Of a stretch of DNA of 37,198 nucleotides, positions 9,178 to 18,048 are shown in pieces (the first letter of the stretch is position 1; each line of letters begins with the position of its first letter). The DNA is from an uncultured Ulvibacter sp. (lineage in GTDB: Bacteria > Bacteroidota > Bacteroidia > Flavobacteriales > Flavobacteriaceae). The notes under the pieces are model-generated. The model worked only from the letters and a program-made list of their open reading frames with translations. It ran no database searches and was not told where the DNA came from. The position numbers were made by a program, and so were the translations under genes. The stretch is taken from NCBI GenBank assembly GCA_938083445.1, contig CALKCP010000016.1:1-37198 (forward strand). The letters are read 5' to 3'.

Positions 9178-9789
9178 ATGTCTGGGTTAATTGGAAAAAA
9201 GATAGGGATGACCAGCATCTTTGACGCGAACGGAAAGAATATGCCGTGTACCGTTATTGAGGTTGGACCTTGTGTTGTCACCCAAGTCAGAACCAAAGAA
9301 GTTGATGGCTATGAAGCTGTACAACTCGGTTTCGATGACAAAAAGACTGCTATTAAGGCTGCTGAAGGGCATGCTAAGAAAGCAGGAACTGCTGTAAAGC
9401 GGAAAGTCGCGGAATTTCATGGTTTTGATGAGGAAATTAAATTAGGTGATACAATCACTGTGGATCATTTTAGAGAGGGAGAATTTGTAGATGTTGCAGG
9501 TACTTCTAAAGGAAAAGGTTTTCAAGGGGTTGTAAAACGTCATGGTTTTGCTGGAGTGGGTCAAGCGACTCACGGTCAACACAACCGATTGAGAGCTCCG
9601 GGATCTATTGGTGCTGCTTCTTACCCTGCGAGAGTATTCAAGGGAATGAGAATGGCTGGACAAATGGGGAATGAAAAAGTGAAAGTTCAAAATCTAAGAG
9701 TTTTAAAGGTGGTTCCTGAAAAGAATCTACTTGTGGTAAAGGGATGTGTCCCAGGTCATAAAAACGCTTACTTAACTATTCAGAAATAA
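9178..9789 (+). CDS. rplC: 50S ribosomal protein L3
   Basis: L3 is an early-assembly 50S protein whose long loop reaches the peptidyl-transferase centre. The 203-residue protein begins [15 protein letters not shown] and carries the central [11 protein letters not shown] and [15 protein letters not shown] segments that define the family; the length is normal. It is the first gene after the structured 235-base leader, and its stop codon overlaps the rplD start by one base (TAATG). L3 and L4 are thus probably translationally coupled. The start is preceded by an A/T-rich stretch with no Shine-Dalgarno sequence. Confidence 0.99.
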   Translation: MSGLIGKKIGMTSIFDANGKNMPCTVIEVGPCVVTQVRTKEVDGYEAVQLGFDDKKTAIKAAEGHAKKAGTAVKRKVAEFHGFDEEIKLGDTITVDHFREGEFVDVAGTSKGKGFQGVVKRHGFAGVGQATHGQHNRLRAPGSIGAASYPARVFKGMRMAGQMGNEKVKVQNLRVLKVVPEKNLLVVKGCVPGHKNAYLTIQK

Positions 9790-10418
9790 TGAAGGTAGCA
9801 GTATTAGATAAAAACGGAAAAGACACGGGTAGAAAGGTTGAACTTTCTAAGGAAGTGTACGGAATTGAGCCAAGTAAGCATGCTGTTTACCTTGATGTGA
9901 AGCAATATCTTGCTAATCAGAGACAAGGAACACATAAAGCGAAAGAACGAGCAGAAATTGTAGGTTCTACAAGAAAAATCAAGAAGCAAAAAGGTACAGG
10001 TACAGCACGTGCTGGTAGTATCAAGTCTGGTATTTTTAAAGGTGGAGGTAGAATGTTTGGTCCGAGACCGAGAGATTATTCTTTCAAATTGAATAAGAAT
10101 TTAAAGCGTTTGGCACGTAAATCTGCTCTCACAATGAAGGCAAATGACAAGGCGATAGTTGTCCTTGAGGATGTTACGTTTGATGCACCTAAAACAAAGG
10201 ATTTTACTGCTGTTTTGAAGTCTTTAGGACTTGAAAACAAAAAATCTTTATTTGTGTTGGGAGAGTCAAATAATAATGTATATTTGTCATCGCGCAATTT
10301 AAAAGGTACTGAAGTCGTAACTAACTCAGAATTAAGTACTTATAAAATTTTGAATGCAAGCAGTGTAGTGCTGTTTGAGGGTTCTTTGGAAGGAATTGAA
10401 ACAAACTTAAGTAAATAG
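9789..10418 (+). CDS. rplD: 50S ribosomal protein L4
   Basis: L4 lines the exit tunnel of the 50S subunit. In E. coli it also represses its own (S10) operon through both attenuation and translation. The 209-residue product contains the extended tunnel loop (about 60-100) rich in Lys, Arg and Gly ([26 protein letters not shown]), where macrolide-resistance changes occur in other bacteria; no deletion is seen. It overlaps the rplC stop by one base and is 7 bases from rplW. As the known autoregulator of this gene block, it is the best candidate ligand for the leader before rplC, but this is an inference. Confidence 0.99.
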   Translation: MKVAVLDKNGKDTGRKVELSKEVYGIEPSKHAVYLDVKQYLANQRQGTHKAKERAEIVGSTRKIKKQKGTGTARAGSIKSGIFKGGGRMFGPRPRDYSFKLNKNLKRLARKSALTMKANDKAIVVLEDVTFDAPKTKDFTAVLKSLGLENKKSLFVLGESNNNVYLSSRNLKGTEVVTNSELSTYKILNASSVVLFEGSLEGIETNLSK

Positions 10419-10425
10419 AAACAAG

Positions 10426-10716
10426 ATGAGTATCTTAATCAAACCTATAATTACGGAAAAAGCTACGAAAGATGCTGAAGAGAATAACATCTTCGGATTT
10501 GTGGTAAACCCAAAGGCGAATAAGGTAGAAATCAAGAAAGCGGTGGAAGCTGCTTACGGAGTTTCTGTTGAAAAAGTTCGCACAATGAATGTCCGCCCTA
10601 ATAGAAAAACTCGTCAAACAAAGACGGGTGTTCAAACTGGTAAAACGAATGCTTATAAAAAAGCAGTAGTACAGATTGCAGAAGGTGATACAATAGATTT
10701 TTACAATAACATCTAA
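10426..10716 (+). CDS. rplW: 50S ribosomal protein L23
   Basis: L23 sits at the tunnel exit and is the docking site for trigger factor and SRP. The 96-residue product starts MSILIKPIITEKAT and contains the family core (ANKVEIKKAVEAAYGVSVEKVRT) followed by the basic loop RPNRKTRQTKTG. Length and order (between L4 and L2) are canonical. It lies 7 bases after rplD and 27 bases before rplB. Functional partners encoded in the same window include Ffh, which contacts L23 during nascent-chain recognition. Confidence 0.98.
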   Translation: MSILIKPIITEKATKDAEENNIFGFVVNPKANKVEIKKAVEAAYGVSVEKVRTMNVRPNRKTRQTKTGVQTGKTNAYKKAVVQIAEGDTIDFYNNI

Positions 10717-10743
10717 GGGTTTCTTAGATTTAACAAGACAAAA

Positions 10744-11568
10744 ATGTCAGTAAGAAAATTAAAACCTATCACCCCAGGTCAGCGTTTTAGAGTTGTAAAT
10801 GGCTTCGATGCCATAACAACTGATAAGCCGGAGAAAAGTTTAATAGCTCCGAACAAAAGATCTGGTGGTAGAAATAATACAGGTAAAATGACTATGCGCT
10901 ACATAGGTGGTGGTCATAAGAAAAAGTATAGAATAATCGATTTTAAACGTGACAGAACAGGTATTCCTGCGACAGTTGCGACTATAGAATACGATCCAAA
11001 CCGTACAGCATTTATCGCTTTGTTAAATTACCAAGATGGTGAAAAGCGTTATATCATTGCTCAAAACGGACTTCAAGTAGGACAGAATATCGTGTCGGGT
11101 GAAAATGTAGCTCCAGAAATTGGAAATGCTATGTTACTGTCATCAATTCCTTTAGGTACTATTATTTCTTGTTTAGAGCTTAGGCCAGGACAAGGGGCTG
11201 TGCTAGCGCGAAGTGCTGGAGCTTTTGCTCAGTTAATGGCGAGAGACGGAAGGTACGCAACTGTGAAGTTGCCGTCTGGAGAGACGCGTATGATTTTGGT
11301 TACGTGTATGGCTACAATAGGAGCTGTTTCTAATAGTGATCATCAACTCTTGGTTTCTGGTAAAGCAGGTAGGTCAAGATGGTTGGGTAGAAGACCAAGA
11401 ACAAGGCCAGTAGTTATGAATCCAGTAGATCATCCAATGGGTGGTGGTGAAGGAAAATCATCTGGTGGACATCCTCGTTCTAAGAATGGTATACCAGCGA
11501 AAGGATTTAGGACTCGTTCTAAGACTAAACAGAGTAATAAATATATTATAGAACGTAGAAAGAAATAA
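10744..11568 (+). CDS. rplB: 50S ribosomal protein L2
   Basis: L2 is one of the largest 50S proteins and is needed for subunit association and peptidyl-transferase assembly. The 274-residue product has the OB-fold region ([17 protein letters not shown]), the SH3-like middle, and the C-terminal signature [16 protein letters not shown] beginning near residue 229. That signature includes the conserved His near 230. Length is standard. It is followed by rpsS after 3 bases. Nothing is unusual. Confidence 0.99.
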   Translation: MSVRKLKPITPGQRFRVVNGFDAITTDKPEKSLIAPNKRSGGRNNTGKMTMRYIGGGHKKKYRIIDFKRDRTGIPATVATIEYDPNRTAFIALLNYQDGEKRYIIAQNGLQVGQNIVSGENVAPEIGNAMLLSSIPLGTIISCLELRPGQGAVLARSAGAFAQLMARDGRYATVKLPSGETRMILVTCMATIGAVSNSDHQLLVSGKAGRSRWLGRRPRTRPVVMNPVDHPMGGGEGKSSGGHPRSKNGIPAKGFRTRSKTKQSNKYIIERRKK

Positions 11569-11571
11569 GCT

Positions 11572-11850
11572 ATGGCAAGATCGTTAAAAAAAGGACCTTA
11601 CGTTCACTTTAAGTTAGATAAGAAAGTTCAGCAAAATGTGGAATCTAATAAGAAGACAGTGATCAAAACTTGGTCAAGGGCTTCTATGATAACTCCAGAT
11701 TTCGTAGGACAAACCATCGCAGTTCATAATGGGCGTCAATTCGTTCCAGTATACGTAACCGAGAACATGGTTGGACATAAATTAGGAGAATTTTCACCTA
11801 CTAGATCATTCCGTGGTCACGCTGGTGCAAAAAATAAAGGAAAAAAATAA
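11572..11850 (+). CDS. rpsS: 30S ribosomal protein S19
   Basis: S19 pairs with S13 in the head of the 30S subunit, near the A-site tRNA. The 92-residue protein begins [15 protein letters not shown] and has the typical [24 protein letters not shown] core and the [10 protein letters not shown](S/T)F segment before a basic tail. Length is normal. It lies 3 bases behind rplB and 6 bases before rplV, so the genes read as one tightly packed unit. Confidence 0.99.
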   Translation: MARSLKKGPYVHFKLDKKVQQNVESNKKTVIKTWSRASMITPDFVGQTIAVHNGRQFVPVYVTENMVGHKLGEFSPTRSFRGHAGAKNKGKK

Positions 11851-11856
11851 TAGGCC

Positions 11857-12267
11857 ATGGGAGTTCGTAAAAGAGAAAGAGCAGAGCAAATCAAGGAGGC
11901 AAAAAAGACGATGTATTTTGCTAAATTGAATAATTGCCCTACATCACCAAGGAAAATGCGTCTAATGGCGGATTTGGTACGAGGTGAAAAAGTTGATAAA
12001 GCGCTTAATATTTTAAAGTTCAGTTCTAAAGAGTCATCTCGGAGGTTAGAGACATTATTGGTCTCTGCTATTGCCAACTGGCAAGCTAAGAACGAGGATG
12101 CTTCTGTTGAAGATGCAGATCTTTTTGTAAAAGAGATTCGTGTGGATGGTGGAACGATGTTGAAAAGACTTCGTCCTGCACCTCAGGGTCGCGCGCACAG
12201 AATAAGAAAACGTTCCAATCACGTGACACTCGTGTTAGGAGCTAATGATAACACACAAAGCAATTAA
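11857..12267 (+). CDS. rplV: 50S ribosomal protein L22
   Basis: L22 has a globular domain on the 50S surface and a beta-hairpin that lines the exit tunnel opposite L4. The product is 136 residues, longer than the 110 of E. coli because of an N-terminal extension (about 20 residues, [11 protein letters not shown]...) that is common in Bacteroidota. The C-terminal hairpin region ([22 protein letters not shown]) is intact. Flanking gaps are 6 and 3 bases. The ATG at 11857 is the first available start after the rpsS stop. Confidence 0.98.
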   Translation: MGVRKRERAEQIKEAKKTMYFAKLNNCPTSPRKMRLMADLVRGEKVDKALNILKFSSKESSRRLETLLVSAIANWQAKNEDASVEDADLFVKEIRVDGGTMLKRLRPAPQGRAHRIRKRSNHVTLVLGANDNTQSN

Positions 12268-12270
12268 TAA

Positions 12271-12990
12271 ATGGGACAAAAGACAAATCCAATCGGAAAT
12301 CGCCTAGGTATTATTAGAGGATGGGAATCCAACTGGTACGGAGGTAATGACTACGGCGACAAATTAGCCGAAGACGATAAGATTAGAAAATATGTTCACG
12401 CTCGTTTAAGCAAAGCTAGTGTGTCCAGAGTAATTATTGAGCGAACGCTTAAACTTGTAACCGTTACTATCACTACTGCACGACCAGGTATTATTATCGG
12501 GAAAGGTGGCCAAGAGGTAGACAAGTTAAAAGAGGAGCTTAAAAAAATTACAGACAAGGACGTTCAGATTAATATCCACGAAATCAAACGACCAGAGTTA
12601 GATGCATTCCTAGTAGCGTCAAGTATCGCAAGACAAATTGAAAATAGAATTTCATACCGTCGTGCAATCAAGATGGCGATTACAGCGGCAATGAGAATGA
12701 ACTCTGAAGGTATTAAAGTTTTGATTTCTGGACGTTTAAATGGTGCTGAGATGGCACGATCTGAAGGTTATAAAGAAGGACGTGTTCCTTTGTCAACGTT
12801 TAGAGCCGATATTGATTATGCTTTAGTTGAGTCACATACTACTTATGGTAGATTAGGTGTTAAAGTATGGATCATGAAAGGTGAAGTATATGGAAAGAGA
12901 GAGCTTTCGCCTTTAGTTGGATTATCCAAAAAAGGGTCAAAAGCGCCAGGAGGACGAGGTGGAAATAATAAGCCACGTCGTAGAAAGTAA
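12271..12990 (+). CDS. rpsC: 30S ribosomal protein S3
   Basis: S3 lies at the mRNA entry tunnel and contributes to helicase activity of the ribosome. The 239-residue protein begins [14 protein letters not shown] and carries a type II KH domain with the GIIIGKGG loop at 73-80. The C-terminal S3 domain follows ([13 protein letters not shown]), ending in a Gly/Arg/Lys-rich tail. Length and position between L22 and L16 are canonical. The preceding gap is 3 bases and the following one 20. Confidence 0.99.
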   Translation: MGQKTNPIGNRLGIIRGWESNWYGGNDYGDKLAEDDKIRKYVHARLSKASVSRVIIERTLKLVTVTITTARPGIIIGKGGQEVDKLKEELKKITDKDVQINIHEIKRPELDAFLVASSIARQIENRISYRRAIKMAITAAMRMNSEGIKVLISGRLNGAEMARSEGYKEGRVPLSTFRADIDYALVESHTTYGRLGVKVWIMKGEVYGKRELSPLVGLSKKGSKAPGGRGGNNKPRRRK

Positions 12991-13010
12991 TTTTTTAGAA
13001 AGAAAAGAGA

Positions 13011-13430
13011 ATGTTACAACCTAAAAGAACAAAATTCCGTAAACAAATGAAAGGCCGCATGAAAGGTAATGCAGGTCGTGGTAGTCAGTTGGCTTATGGA
13101 ACATTTGGAATAAAATCTTTGGATTCAAGTTTTTTGACAGCACGTCAAATAGAAGCTGCGCGTATTGCTGCAACTCGTTTTATGAAAAGAGAAGGATCCC
13201 TATGGATTATGATCTTTCCAGACAAACCAATTACCAAAAAACCTCTTGAGGTTCGTATGGGTAAGGGAAAAGGTTCAGTAGAATTCTGGGTAGCTGTTGT
13301 TAAACCAGGTAGAGTTATGTTTGAGGTCTCAGGAGTTCCTCTTGAAACAGCAAAAGAAGCACTACGATTGGCAGCTCAGAAACTTCCTGTTAAAACGAAG
13401 TTTATAATGTCGAGAGATTTTCAAGCCTAA
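13011..13430 (+). CDS. rplP: 50S ribosomal protein L16
   Basis: L16 binds near the A-site and helps organise tRNA in the 50S subunit. The 139-residue product starts [16 protein letters not shown] and shows the classical [18 protein letters not shown] motif in its second half. Length is normal (E. coli 136). It lies 20 bases behind rpsC and 18 bases before the chosen rpmC start. No irregularity is seen. Confidence 0.99.
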   Translation: MLQPKRTKFRKQMKGRMKGNAGRGSQLAYGTFGIKSLDSSFLTARQIEAARIAATRFMKREGSLWIMIFPDKPITKKPLEVRMGKGKGSVEFWVAVVKPGRVMFEVSGVPLETAKEALRLAAQKLPVKTKFIMSRDFQA

Positions 13431-13448
13431 TTTTTTGAAGTGATCACT

Positions 13449-13640
13449 ATGAAACAATCAGAGATTAAAGAAGCATCAACAGCAGAGCTACAGGAAAAAA
13501 TTACTGAAGCCAGAAAGATTTATTCAGATTTTAAAATGGCGCATGCCATTTCACCGTTGGAAAATCCAATTCAGTTAAGATCACACAGAAGATCAATTGC
13601 CAGAATTGTGACAGAACTAACCAAAAGAAAAGTACAGTAA
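13449..13640 (+). CDS. rpmC: 50S ribosomal protein L29
   Basis: L29 is a small helical protein at the tunnel exit beside L23. I start it at ATG 13449, giving 63 residues beginning MKQSEIKE, which matches the family. A GTG three codons further upstream (13440) is in frame but adds only an atypical MIT. The helical hairpin with ELQEKITEARK and the C-terminal NPIQLRSHRRSIARI motif is typical. It sits between L16 and S17, as usual, 17 bases before rpsQ. Confidence 0.97.
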   Translation: MKQSEIKEASTAELQEKITEARKIYSDFKMAHAISPLENPIQLRSHRRSIARIVTELTKRKVQ

Positions 13641-13657
13641 TAGTACCTAGCTGAAAG

Positions 13658-13918
13658 ATGGAAGAAAAAAGAAACTTAAGAAAAGAACGTATCGGTGTTG
13701 TTACAAGTAACAAAATGGAGAAATCCATAGTTGTAGCCGAAGTTAAAAAGGTAAAACACCCAATGTACGGAAAGTTCGTGCTGAAAACGAAGAAATACGT
13801 TGCGCACGACGAAAAGAACGACTGTAACGAAGGAGATACGGTAAAGATCATGGAAACACGACCTTTAAGTAAAACCAAAAGTTGGAGATTAGTAGAAATA
13901 ATTGAAAGAGCTAAGTAA
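13658..13918 (+). CDS. rpsQ: 30S ribosomal protein S17
   Basis: S17 is an OB-fold protein that binds the 5' domain of 16S rRNA early in 30S assembly. The 86-residue product shows the family pattern: [18 protein letters not shown] at the start, [19 protein letters not shown] in the middle, and the signature [23 protein letters not shown]. It is followed after 2 bases by rplN. Identity is certain. Confidence 0.99.
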   Translation: MEEKRNLRKERIGVVTSNKMEKSIVVAEVKKVKHPMYGKFVLKTKKYVAHDEKNDCNEGDTVKIMETRPLSKTKSWRLVEIIERAK

Positions 13919-13920
13919 CC

Positions 13921-14289
13921 ATGATACAACAAGAATCAAGACTTAAGGTAGCAGATAATACCGGAGCGAAAGAAGTTCTTACCATTCGTGTTTTGGGTGG
14001 AACGAAAAGAAGGTATGCTTCAATTGGTGACAAAATAGTAGTCACTATTAAGGATGCAACTCCGAATGGAACTGTTAAAAAAGGAACAGTATCGACAGCG
14101 GTAGTGGTGCGTACGAAAAAAGAAGTGAGAAGACAAGATGGATCCTATATTCGTTTTGATGATAATGCTTGCGTACTATTAACGGCTACTGGCGAAATGA
14201 GAGGTACTCGTGTTTTCGGACCAGTTGCCAGAGAGCTTCGCGACAAACAATTTATGAAAATAGTATCATTGGCGCCGGAGGTGCTGTAA
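13921..14289 (+). CDS. rplN: 50S ribosomal protein L14
   Basis: L14 forms an intersubunit bridge and is the docking site of the silencing factor RsfS. The product has 122 residues, as in most bacteria, and begins [19 protein letters not shown], the family signature. The C-terminal [17 protein letters not shown] is typical. The gap to rpsQ is 2 bases and to rplX 1 base, so translational coupling is likely on both sides. Confidence 0.99.
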   Translation: MIQQESRLKVADNTGAKEVLTIRVLGGTKRRYASIGDKIVVTIKDATPNGTVKKGTVSTAVVVRTKKEVRRQDGSYIRFDDNACVLLTATGEMRGTRVFGPVARELRDKQFMKIVSLAPEVL

Positions 14290-14290
14290 T

Positions 14291-14617
14291 ATGAAAACTA
14301 AGATGGCAAAGCTTAAAATAAAAACTGGAGATACAGTAGTAGTCACGGCGGGAGAGCACAAAGGCTCCGAAGGGAAGGTGACGATAGTACTTATCGAGAA
14401 GAATAAGGCAATCGTGGAAGGAGTTAATATGGTTTCAAAACATGAGAAGCCTAGTGCAAGCAACCCGCAAGGGGGAATTGTTAAAAAAGAAGCTCCACTT
14501 CACATTTCAAACCTTTCGTTAATTGATCCAAAGTCTGGAAAAGCGACACGGGTAGGTTATAAGATGGAAAACGGGAAAAAAGTAAGATTTTCGAAACAAT
14601 CGAATCAAGTAATATAA
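14291..14617 (+). CDS. rplX: 50S ribosomal protein L24
   Basis: L24 is an assembly initiator of the 50S subunit with a KOW/SH3-like fold. The core shows [19 protein letters not shown] followed by EGKV and [10 protein letters not shown], as expected. Two starts are possible: ATG 14291 (108 residues) and ATG 14303 (104 residues, starting [10 protein letters not shown]). The shorter one fits the usual flavobacterial N-terminus better, while the longer one lies 1 base after the rplN stop and favours coupling. I report the longer and leave the choice open. Confidence 0.97.
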   Translation: MKTKMAKLKIKTGDTVVVTAGEHKGSEGKVTIVLIEKNKAIVEGVNMVSKHEKPSASNPQGGIVKKEAPLHISNLSLIDPKSGKATRVGYKMENGKKVRFSKQSNQVI

Positions 14618-14619
14618 TT

Positions 14620-15171
14620 ATGGCATATTCACCAAGACTCAAAGAAGAGTATAAGACCAGAGTAGTTAATACTCTTACGGACGAATTTGGTTACAAAAAT
14701 GTAATGCAAGTACCAAAATTAGAGCGCATTGTTGTGTCTCAAGGTATTGGTGCAGCTGTGGCTGACAAAAAATTAATCGATTACGGTATTGAGGAGATGA
14801 CCAATATTACTGGTCAAAGAGCGATAGCGACTATTTCAAAAAAGGATGTTGCCAACTTCAAACTTCGTAAAGGGATGCCAATTGGTGCAAAAGTTACGTT
14901 GCGTGGAGAGCGTATGTATGAGTTTTTGGATAGACTTGTGACATCAGCATTACCTAGGGTTAGAGATTTCAATGGAATTAAAGCGACAGGTTTTGATGGC
15001 AGAGGTAATTATTCATTAGGTGTTACTGAACAAATTATATTTCCTGAAATCGATATCGATAAGGTAAAGAAAATCGAAGGAATGAATGTTACTTTCGTAA
15101 CATCAGCAGCAACCGATAAGGAAGCGAAATCATTACTAACGGAACTAGGAGTACCTTTTAAAAAGAACTAA
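14620..15171 (+). CDS. rplE: 50S ribosomal protein L5
   Basis: L5 binds 5S rRNA and contacts the P-site tRNA and S13. The product is 183 residues and begins [16 protein letters not shown]. The conserved features [38 protein letters not shown] and [14 protein letters not shown] are all present. It follows rplX by 2 bases and precedes rpsN by 5. In E. coli the S8 repressor binds near the start of the L5 gene; here the gap is too short for a separate structure, and the candidate S8 site lies instead before rpsH. Confidence 0.99.
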   Translation: MAYSPRLKEEYKTRVVNTLTDEFGYKNVMQVPKLERIVVSQGIGAAVADKKLIDYGIEEMTNITGQRAIATISKKDVANFKLRKGMPIGAKVTLRGERMYEFLDRLVTSALPRVRDFNGIKATGFDGRGNYSLGVTEQIIFPEIDIDKVKKIEGMNVTFVTSAATDKEAKSLLTELGVPFKKN

Positions 15172-15176
15172 GAGAT

Positions 15177-15446
15177 ATGGCTAAAGAATCAATGAAAGCC
15201 CGTGAGCGCAAAAGAGCTAAAACGGTAGCAAAATATGCTGAGAAGCGCAAGGCTTTAAAAGAAGCTGGAGATTATGAAGGGTTGCAAAAATTACCTAAAA
15301 ATGCTTCACCAATCCGTATGCACAATCGTTGTAAATTGACTGGTAGACCAAGAGGTTACATGAGAACGTTTGGAGTATCTCGTGTTACGTTTCGTGAACT
15401 AGCAAACCAAGGTTTAATCCCTGGAGTTAGAAAGGCATCGTGGTAG
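15177..15446 (+). CDS. rpsN: 30S ribosomal protein S14, long zinc-free form
   Basis: S14 stabilises the 30S head. The 89-residue product is the long, zinc-independent form: it has the basic N-terminal half ([15 protein letters not shown]) and the signature [19 protein letters not shown]. It has a single Cys, not the CxxC...CxxC zinc ribbon of the short 61-residue form. It lies 5 bases after rplE, and its stop is followed by an 85-base structured gap. A perfect five-pair hairpin (AAGAC-TTTT-GTCTT, 15447-15460) begins at the base after the stop codon. Confidence 0.98.
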   Translation: MAKESMKARERKRAKTVAKYAEKRKALKEAGDYEGLQKLPKNASPIRMHNRCKLTGRPRGYMRTFGVSRVTFRELANQGLIPGVRKASW

Positions 15447-15531
15447 AAGACTTTTGTCTTTAAATTGAAGAGAGTATAAATTGGTTTTAGGTTCAGAAAT
15501 ATCTGAAAACCGTTACCGTAAATTAATAAAT
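15447..15531 (+). promoter_or_regulatory. Candidate S8 leader RNA between rpsN and rpsH
   Basis: This 85-base gap stands out among gaps of 0-27 bases around it. It contains two hairpins. The first is AAGAC-TTTT-GTCTT (15447-15460). The second is GGTT (15483-15486), a five-base bulge, then TTCAGA-AATA-TCTGAA (15492-15507) and AACC (15508-15511), a ten-pair stem in total. A bulged helix is the general form of S8 sites in 16S rRNA and in the E. coli spc mRNA. S8, encoded directly downstream, is the spc-operon autoregulator in E. coli. I do not see enough sequence identity to a known S8 site to claim binding. Confidence 0.4.
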
Positions 15532-15933
15532 ATGAATACAGATCCAATCGCGGATTATCTAACGAGAGTTAGAAATGCAGTAAAAGCTGGGCATCGTGTA
15601 GTAGAGATTCCTGCTTCTAATCTCAAAAAAGAGATTACAAAGATTCTTTTTGAACAAGGATTTGTTTTAAGTTACAAGTTTGAGGATGATAAGGGACACC
15701 AAGGTTCTATTAAAATTGCCTTAAAATACGATAAGCTTACAAAAGATCCTGTTATCAAGAGAATACAAAGAATTAGTAAACCTGGTTTGCGTAAGTATAC
15801 AGGTTCAAAAGAACTACCACGTGTGTTGAACGGTTTAGGAATTGCAATAGTATCAACTTCTCACGGAGTGATGACTGGTAAGCAAGCCCGATCTGAGAAA
15901 GTAGGTGGGGAAGTATTATGTTACGTATACTAA
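15532..15933 (+). CDS. rpsH: 30S ribosomal protein S8
   Basis: S8 binds the central domain of 16S rRNA (helix 21) and is the translational repressor of the spc operon in E. coli. I start it at ATG 15532, giving 133 residues beginning [16 protein letters not shown], the expected N-terminus. A TTG at 15481 is in frame but adds 17 atypical residues that lie within the structured gap. The C-terminal [26 protein letters not shown] is the family signature. It is 13 bases before rplF. Confidence 0.98.
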   Translation: MNTDPIADYLTRVRNAVKAGHRVVEIPASNLKKEITKILFEQGFVLSYKFEDDKGHQGSIKIALKYDKLTKDPVIKRIQRISKPGLRKYTGSKELPRVLNGLGIAIVSTSHGVMTGKQARSEKVGGEVLCYVY

Positions 15934-15946
15934 AAGATAGCTTAAG

Positions 15947-16489
15947 ATGTCAAGAATAGGAAAAAACCCGGTAGAAATTCCAGCAGGAGTTACGGTAGAA
16001 GTAAAAGACAACGTAATTACTGTAAAAGGGAAATTAGGTGAGTTAACTCAGGAGTATTCTGATGTAACTGTAAAAGTTGAGGAAGGAAATGTGATAGTTG
16101 AACGTTCTTCAGACTTTAAAGACCATAGAGCAAAACATGGCTTATATAGAGCTCTTGTAGCAAACATGATAGCAGGTGTTGCGAATGGATGGACCAAAGA
16201 ACTTGAACTAGTAGGTGTAGGTTATCGTGCAAGTAATCAAGGACAAAAATTAGATTTGGCTTTAGGATTTTCACACAATATTGTTCTCAATATTGCACCC
16301 GAAGTTAAAGTTGAAACGATTTCCGACAAAGGAAAGAACCCAATTATAAAATTAACTTCATTTGACAAACAATTAGTAGGTCAAGTGGCAGCAAAGATTC
16401 GCGCCTTCCGTAAGCCAGAACCTTACAAAGGAAAAGGAGTTAAATTCGTTGGTGAACAATTAAGAAGAAAAGCAGGTAAGTCTGCATAA
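15947..16489 (+). CDS. rplF: 50S ribosomal protein L6
   Basis: L6 has two tandem homologous domains and sits near the GTPase-associated centre. The 180-residue product begins [15 protein letters not shown] and contains the second-domain signature ([10 protein letters not shown] followed by Lys/Arg-rich C-terminus). Length is standard. The gap to rpsH is 13 bases and to rplR 11. Confidence 0.99.
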   Translation: MSRIGKNPVEIPAGVTVEVKDNVITVKGKLGELTQEYSDVTVKVEEGNVIVERSSDFKDHRAKHGLYRALVANMIAGVANGWTKELELVGVGYRASNQGQKLDLALGFSHNIVLNIAPEVKVETISDKGKNPIIKLTSFDKQLVGQVAAKIRAFRKPEPYKGKGVKFVGEQLRRKAGKSA

Positions 16490-16500
16490 GAAATAGAGTT

Positions 16501-16857
16501 ATGGCATTATCAAAACAAGAGAGAAGAGATCGTTTGCGTTATAGAATACGCAAAACAGTTTCAGGAACAGAACAACGTCCGCGTTTGGCAGTATTCCGAA
16601 GTAACAAGGAGATTTATGCACAACTTATTGACGATGTAAGCGGCAATACAATTACCGCGGCATCTTCAAGGGATAAAGACATTGATGCTTCGAAAGCAAA
16701 CAAAGTTGAAGCGGCAAAATTAGTAGGAAAAGCCATCGCCGAGAGAGCTGTTAAAGCCGGGGTTGAAACCGTGTCTTTTGACAGAGGAGGTTACCTATAT
16801 CACGGAAGAGTCAAATCATTAGCTGAAGGTGCACGTGAAGGTGGCCTTAAATTCTAA
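16501..16857 (+). CDS. rplR: 50S ribosomal protein L18
   Basis: L18 binds 5S rRNA together with L5 and L25. The 118-residue protein begins with the usual basic segment ([23 protein letters not shown]) and contains [14 protein letters not shown] and the terminal signature [26 protein letters not shown]. Length and position before rpsE are canonical. It precedes rpsE by 5 bases. Confidence 0.99.
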   Translation: MALSKQERRDRLRYRIRKTVSGTEQRPRLAVFRSNKEIYAQLIDDVSGNTITAASSRDKDIDASKANKVEAAKLVGKAIAERAVKAGVETVSFDRGGYLYHGRVKSLAEGAREGGLKF

Positions 16858-16862
16858 GTAGT

Positions 16863-17387
16863 ATGTATCAAGATTATAAAAACGTAGAATTAGTAAAACC
16901 GGGAGGTCTTGAATTGAAAGATCGTTTGGTAGGTGTACAACGTGTTACGAAAGTAACTAAAGGGGGTAGAGCCTTCGGATTTTCAGCTATTGTAGTTGTA
17001 GGAGACGAGAACGGTGTTGTAGGCCACGGACTTGGTAAATCTAAAGATGTTGCCAGTGCAATTGCGAAGGCAATAGAAGATGCTAAGAAAAACTTAGTTA
17101 GAATACCATTAAATAAAGCATCTCTTCCCCATGAACAAAAGGGGAAATTCGGTGGAGCTAGAGTGAATCTTTTACCGGCAGCAGCTGGTACAGGGGTGAT
17201 TGCTGGTGGAGCTGTTCGTGCGGTATTAGAGGCGGTTGGTGTACATGATGTTTTGTCTAAATCGCAAGGATCATCCAATCCACACAATGTAGTGAAAGCA
17301 ACATTTGATGCTCTATTACAAATGAGAAGTGCTCATGCAATTGCTACTCAAAGAGGTATTTCATTAGAGAAATTGTTTAAAGGATAA
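16863..17387 (+). CDS. rpsE: 30S ribosomal protein S5
   Basis: S5 lies at the mRNA entry channel with S3 and S4 and affects translational fidelity. The product has 174 residues, with the N-terminal double-stranded RNA-binding fold bearing [15 protein letters not shown] and [10 protein letters not shown], followed by the C-terminal domain with [20 protein letters not shown]. The basic N-terminal half and length are typical. Gaps are 5 bases before and 4 after. Confidence 0.99.
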   Translation: MYQDYKNVELVKPGGLELKDRLVGVQRVTKVTKGGRAFGFSAIVVVGDENGVVGHGLGKSKDVASAIAKAIEDAKKNLVRIPLNKASLPHEQKGKFGGARVNLLPAAAGTGVIAGGAVRAVLEAVGVHDVLSKSQGSSNPHNVVKATFDALLQMRSAHAIATQRGISLEKLFKG

Positions 17388-17391
17388 TAAG

Positions 17392-17571
17392 ATGGCAAAA
17401 ATTAAAGTAAAGAAAGTGAAAAGTGCCATCAAACGCACATTACGCCAAAAGAGAACGTTAGAGGCTTTGGGACTAAGTAAAATTGGTCAGGTTGTAGAGC
17501 ATGAAGATACGCCGAACATTCTAGGAATGGTAAATAAAGTTAAACACTTGGTTTCTGTTGAAACCGTTTAA
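17392..17571 (+). CDS. rpmD: 50S ribosomal protein L30
   Basis: I translated this 59-residue frame directly from the sequence between rpsE and rplO. It begins MAKIKVKKVKSAIKRTLRQK and ends KVKHLVSVETV. The LGLSKIGQVVEHEDTPNILGMVNKV core is the L30 family pattern (conserved L-G-L, a basic region and a short helix). Its position between S5 and L15, with gaps of 4 and 11 bases, is the standard one. L30 is a small surface protein of the 50S subunit that some bacterial lineages have lost; this organism keeps it. Confidence 0.97.
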   Translation: MAKIKVKKVKSAIKRTLRQKRTLEALGLSKIGQVVEHEDTPNILGMVNKVKHLVSVETV

Positions 17572-17582
17572 GATAAAAAGAA

Positions 17583-18035
17583 ATGGATTTAAGTAACTTA
17601 AAACCTGCACAGGGTTCGGTTAAAAACCAAGGAAAACGCATAGGTCGTGGACAAGGTTCAGGAAAGGGTGGTACTGCTACTCGTGGACATAAAGGGGCAA
17701 AGTCACGTTCAGGTTATTCTAAGAAGATAGGTTTTGAAGGAGGGCAAATGCCACTTCAACGTCGTGTACCTAAGTTTGGGTTTACGAATATAAACCGTAA
17801 GGAATACCAAGGAATTAATTTGGATGTTATTCAACAATTAGTTGATGATAAAAAGATTAAGGACACTTTTGATTTTGATATAATACTTAGCTTGGGTCTA
17901 GCTCGCAAACATGAAATGGTTAAAATTTTAGGTAGAGGCGAGTTAAAGACTAAATTAAAAGTATCAGCGCACAAATTTACTTCTACTGCATTAAAAGCTA
18001 TTGAGGCTGCTGGAGGTGAAGTAATAACTATGTAA
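17583..18035 (+). CDS. rplO: 50S ribosomal protein L15
   Basis: L15 is a late-assembly 50S protein with an extended, Gly/Arg-rich N-terminal half that penetrates 23S rRNA. The 150-residue product shows GRGQGSGKGGTATRGHKG (22-39) and GFEGGQMPLQRRVPKFGF, both diagnostic. The C-terminal segment KVSAHKFTSTALKAIEAAGG completes the family pattern. It is 11 bases after rpmD and 13 before secY. Confidence 0.99.
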   Translation: MDLSNLKPAQGSVKNQGKRIGRGQGSGKGGTATRGHKGAKSRSGYSKKIGFEGGQMPLQRRVPKFGFTNINRKEYQGINLDVIQQLVDDKKIKDTFDFDIILSLGLARKHEMVKILGRGELKTKLKVSAHKFTSTALKAIEAAGGEVITM

Positions 18036-18048
18036 TTTTAGATTAAGG

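Noticed and set aside
15481..15531. TTG start extending S8 by 17 residues
   Set aside because: The added residues are atypical and lie in the structured gap; ATG 15532 gives the normal S8 N-terminus.
16874..17287. 137-codon minus-strand frame within rpsE
   Set aside because: Antisense to a certain ribosomal protein gene, rich in Thr/Pro/Ala as expected for a shadow frame; no promoter or start context.
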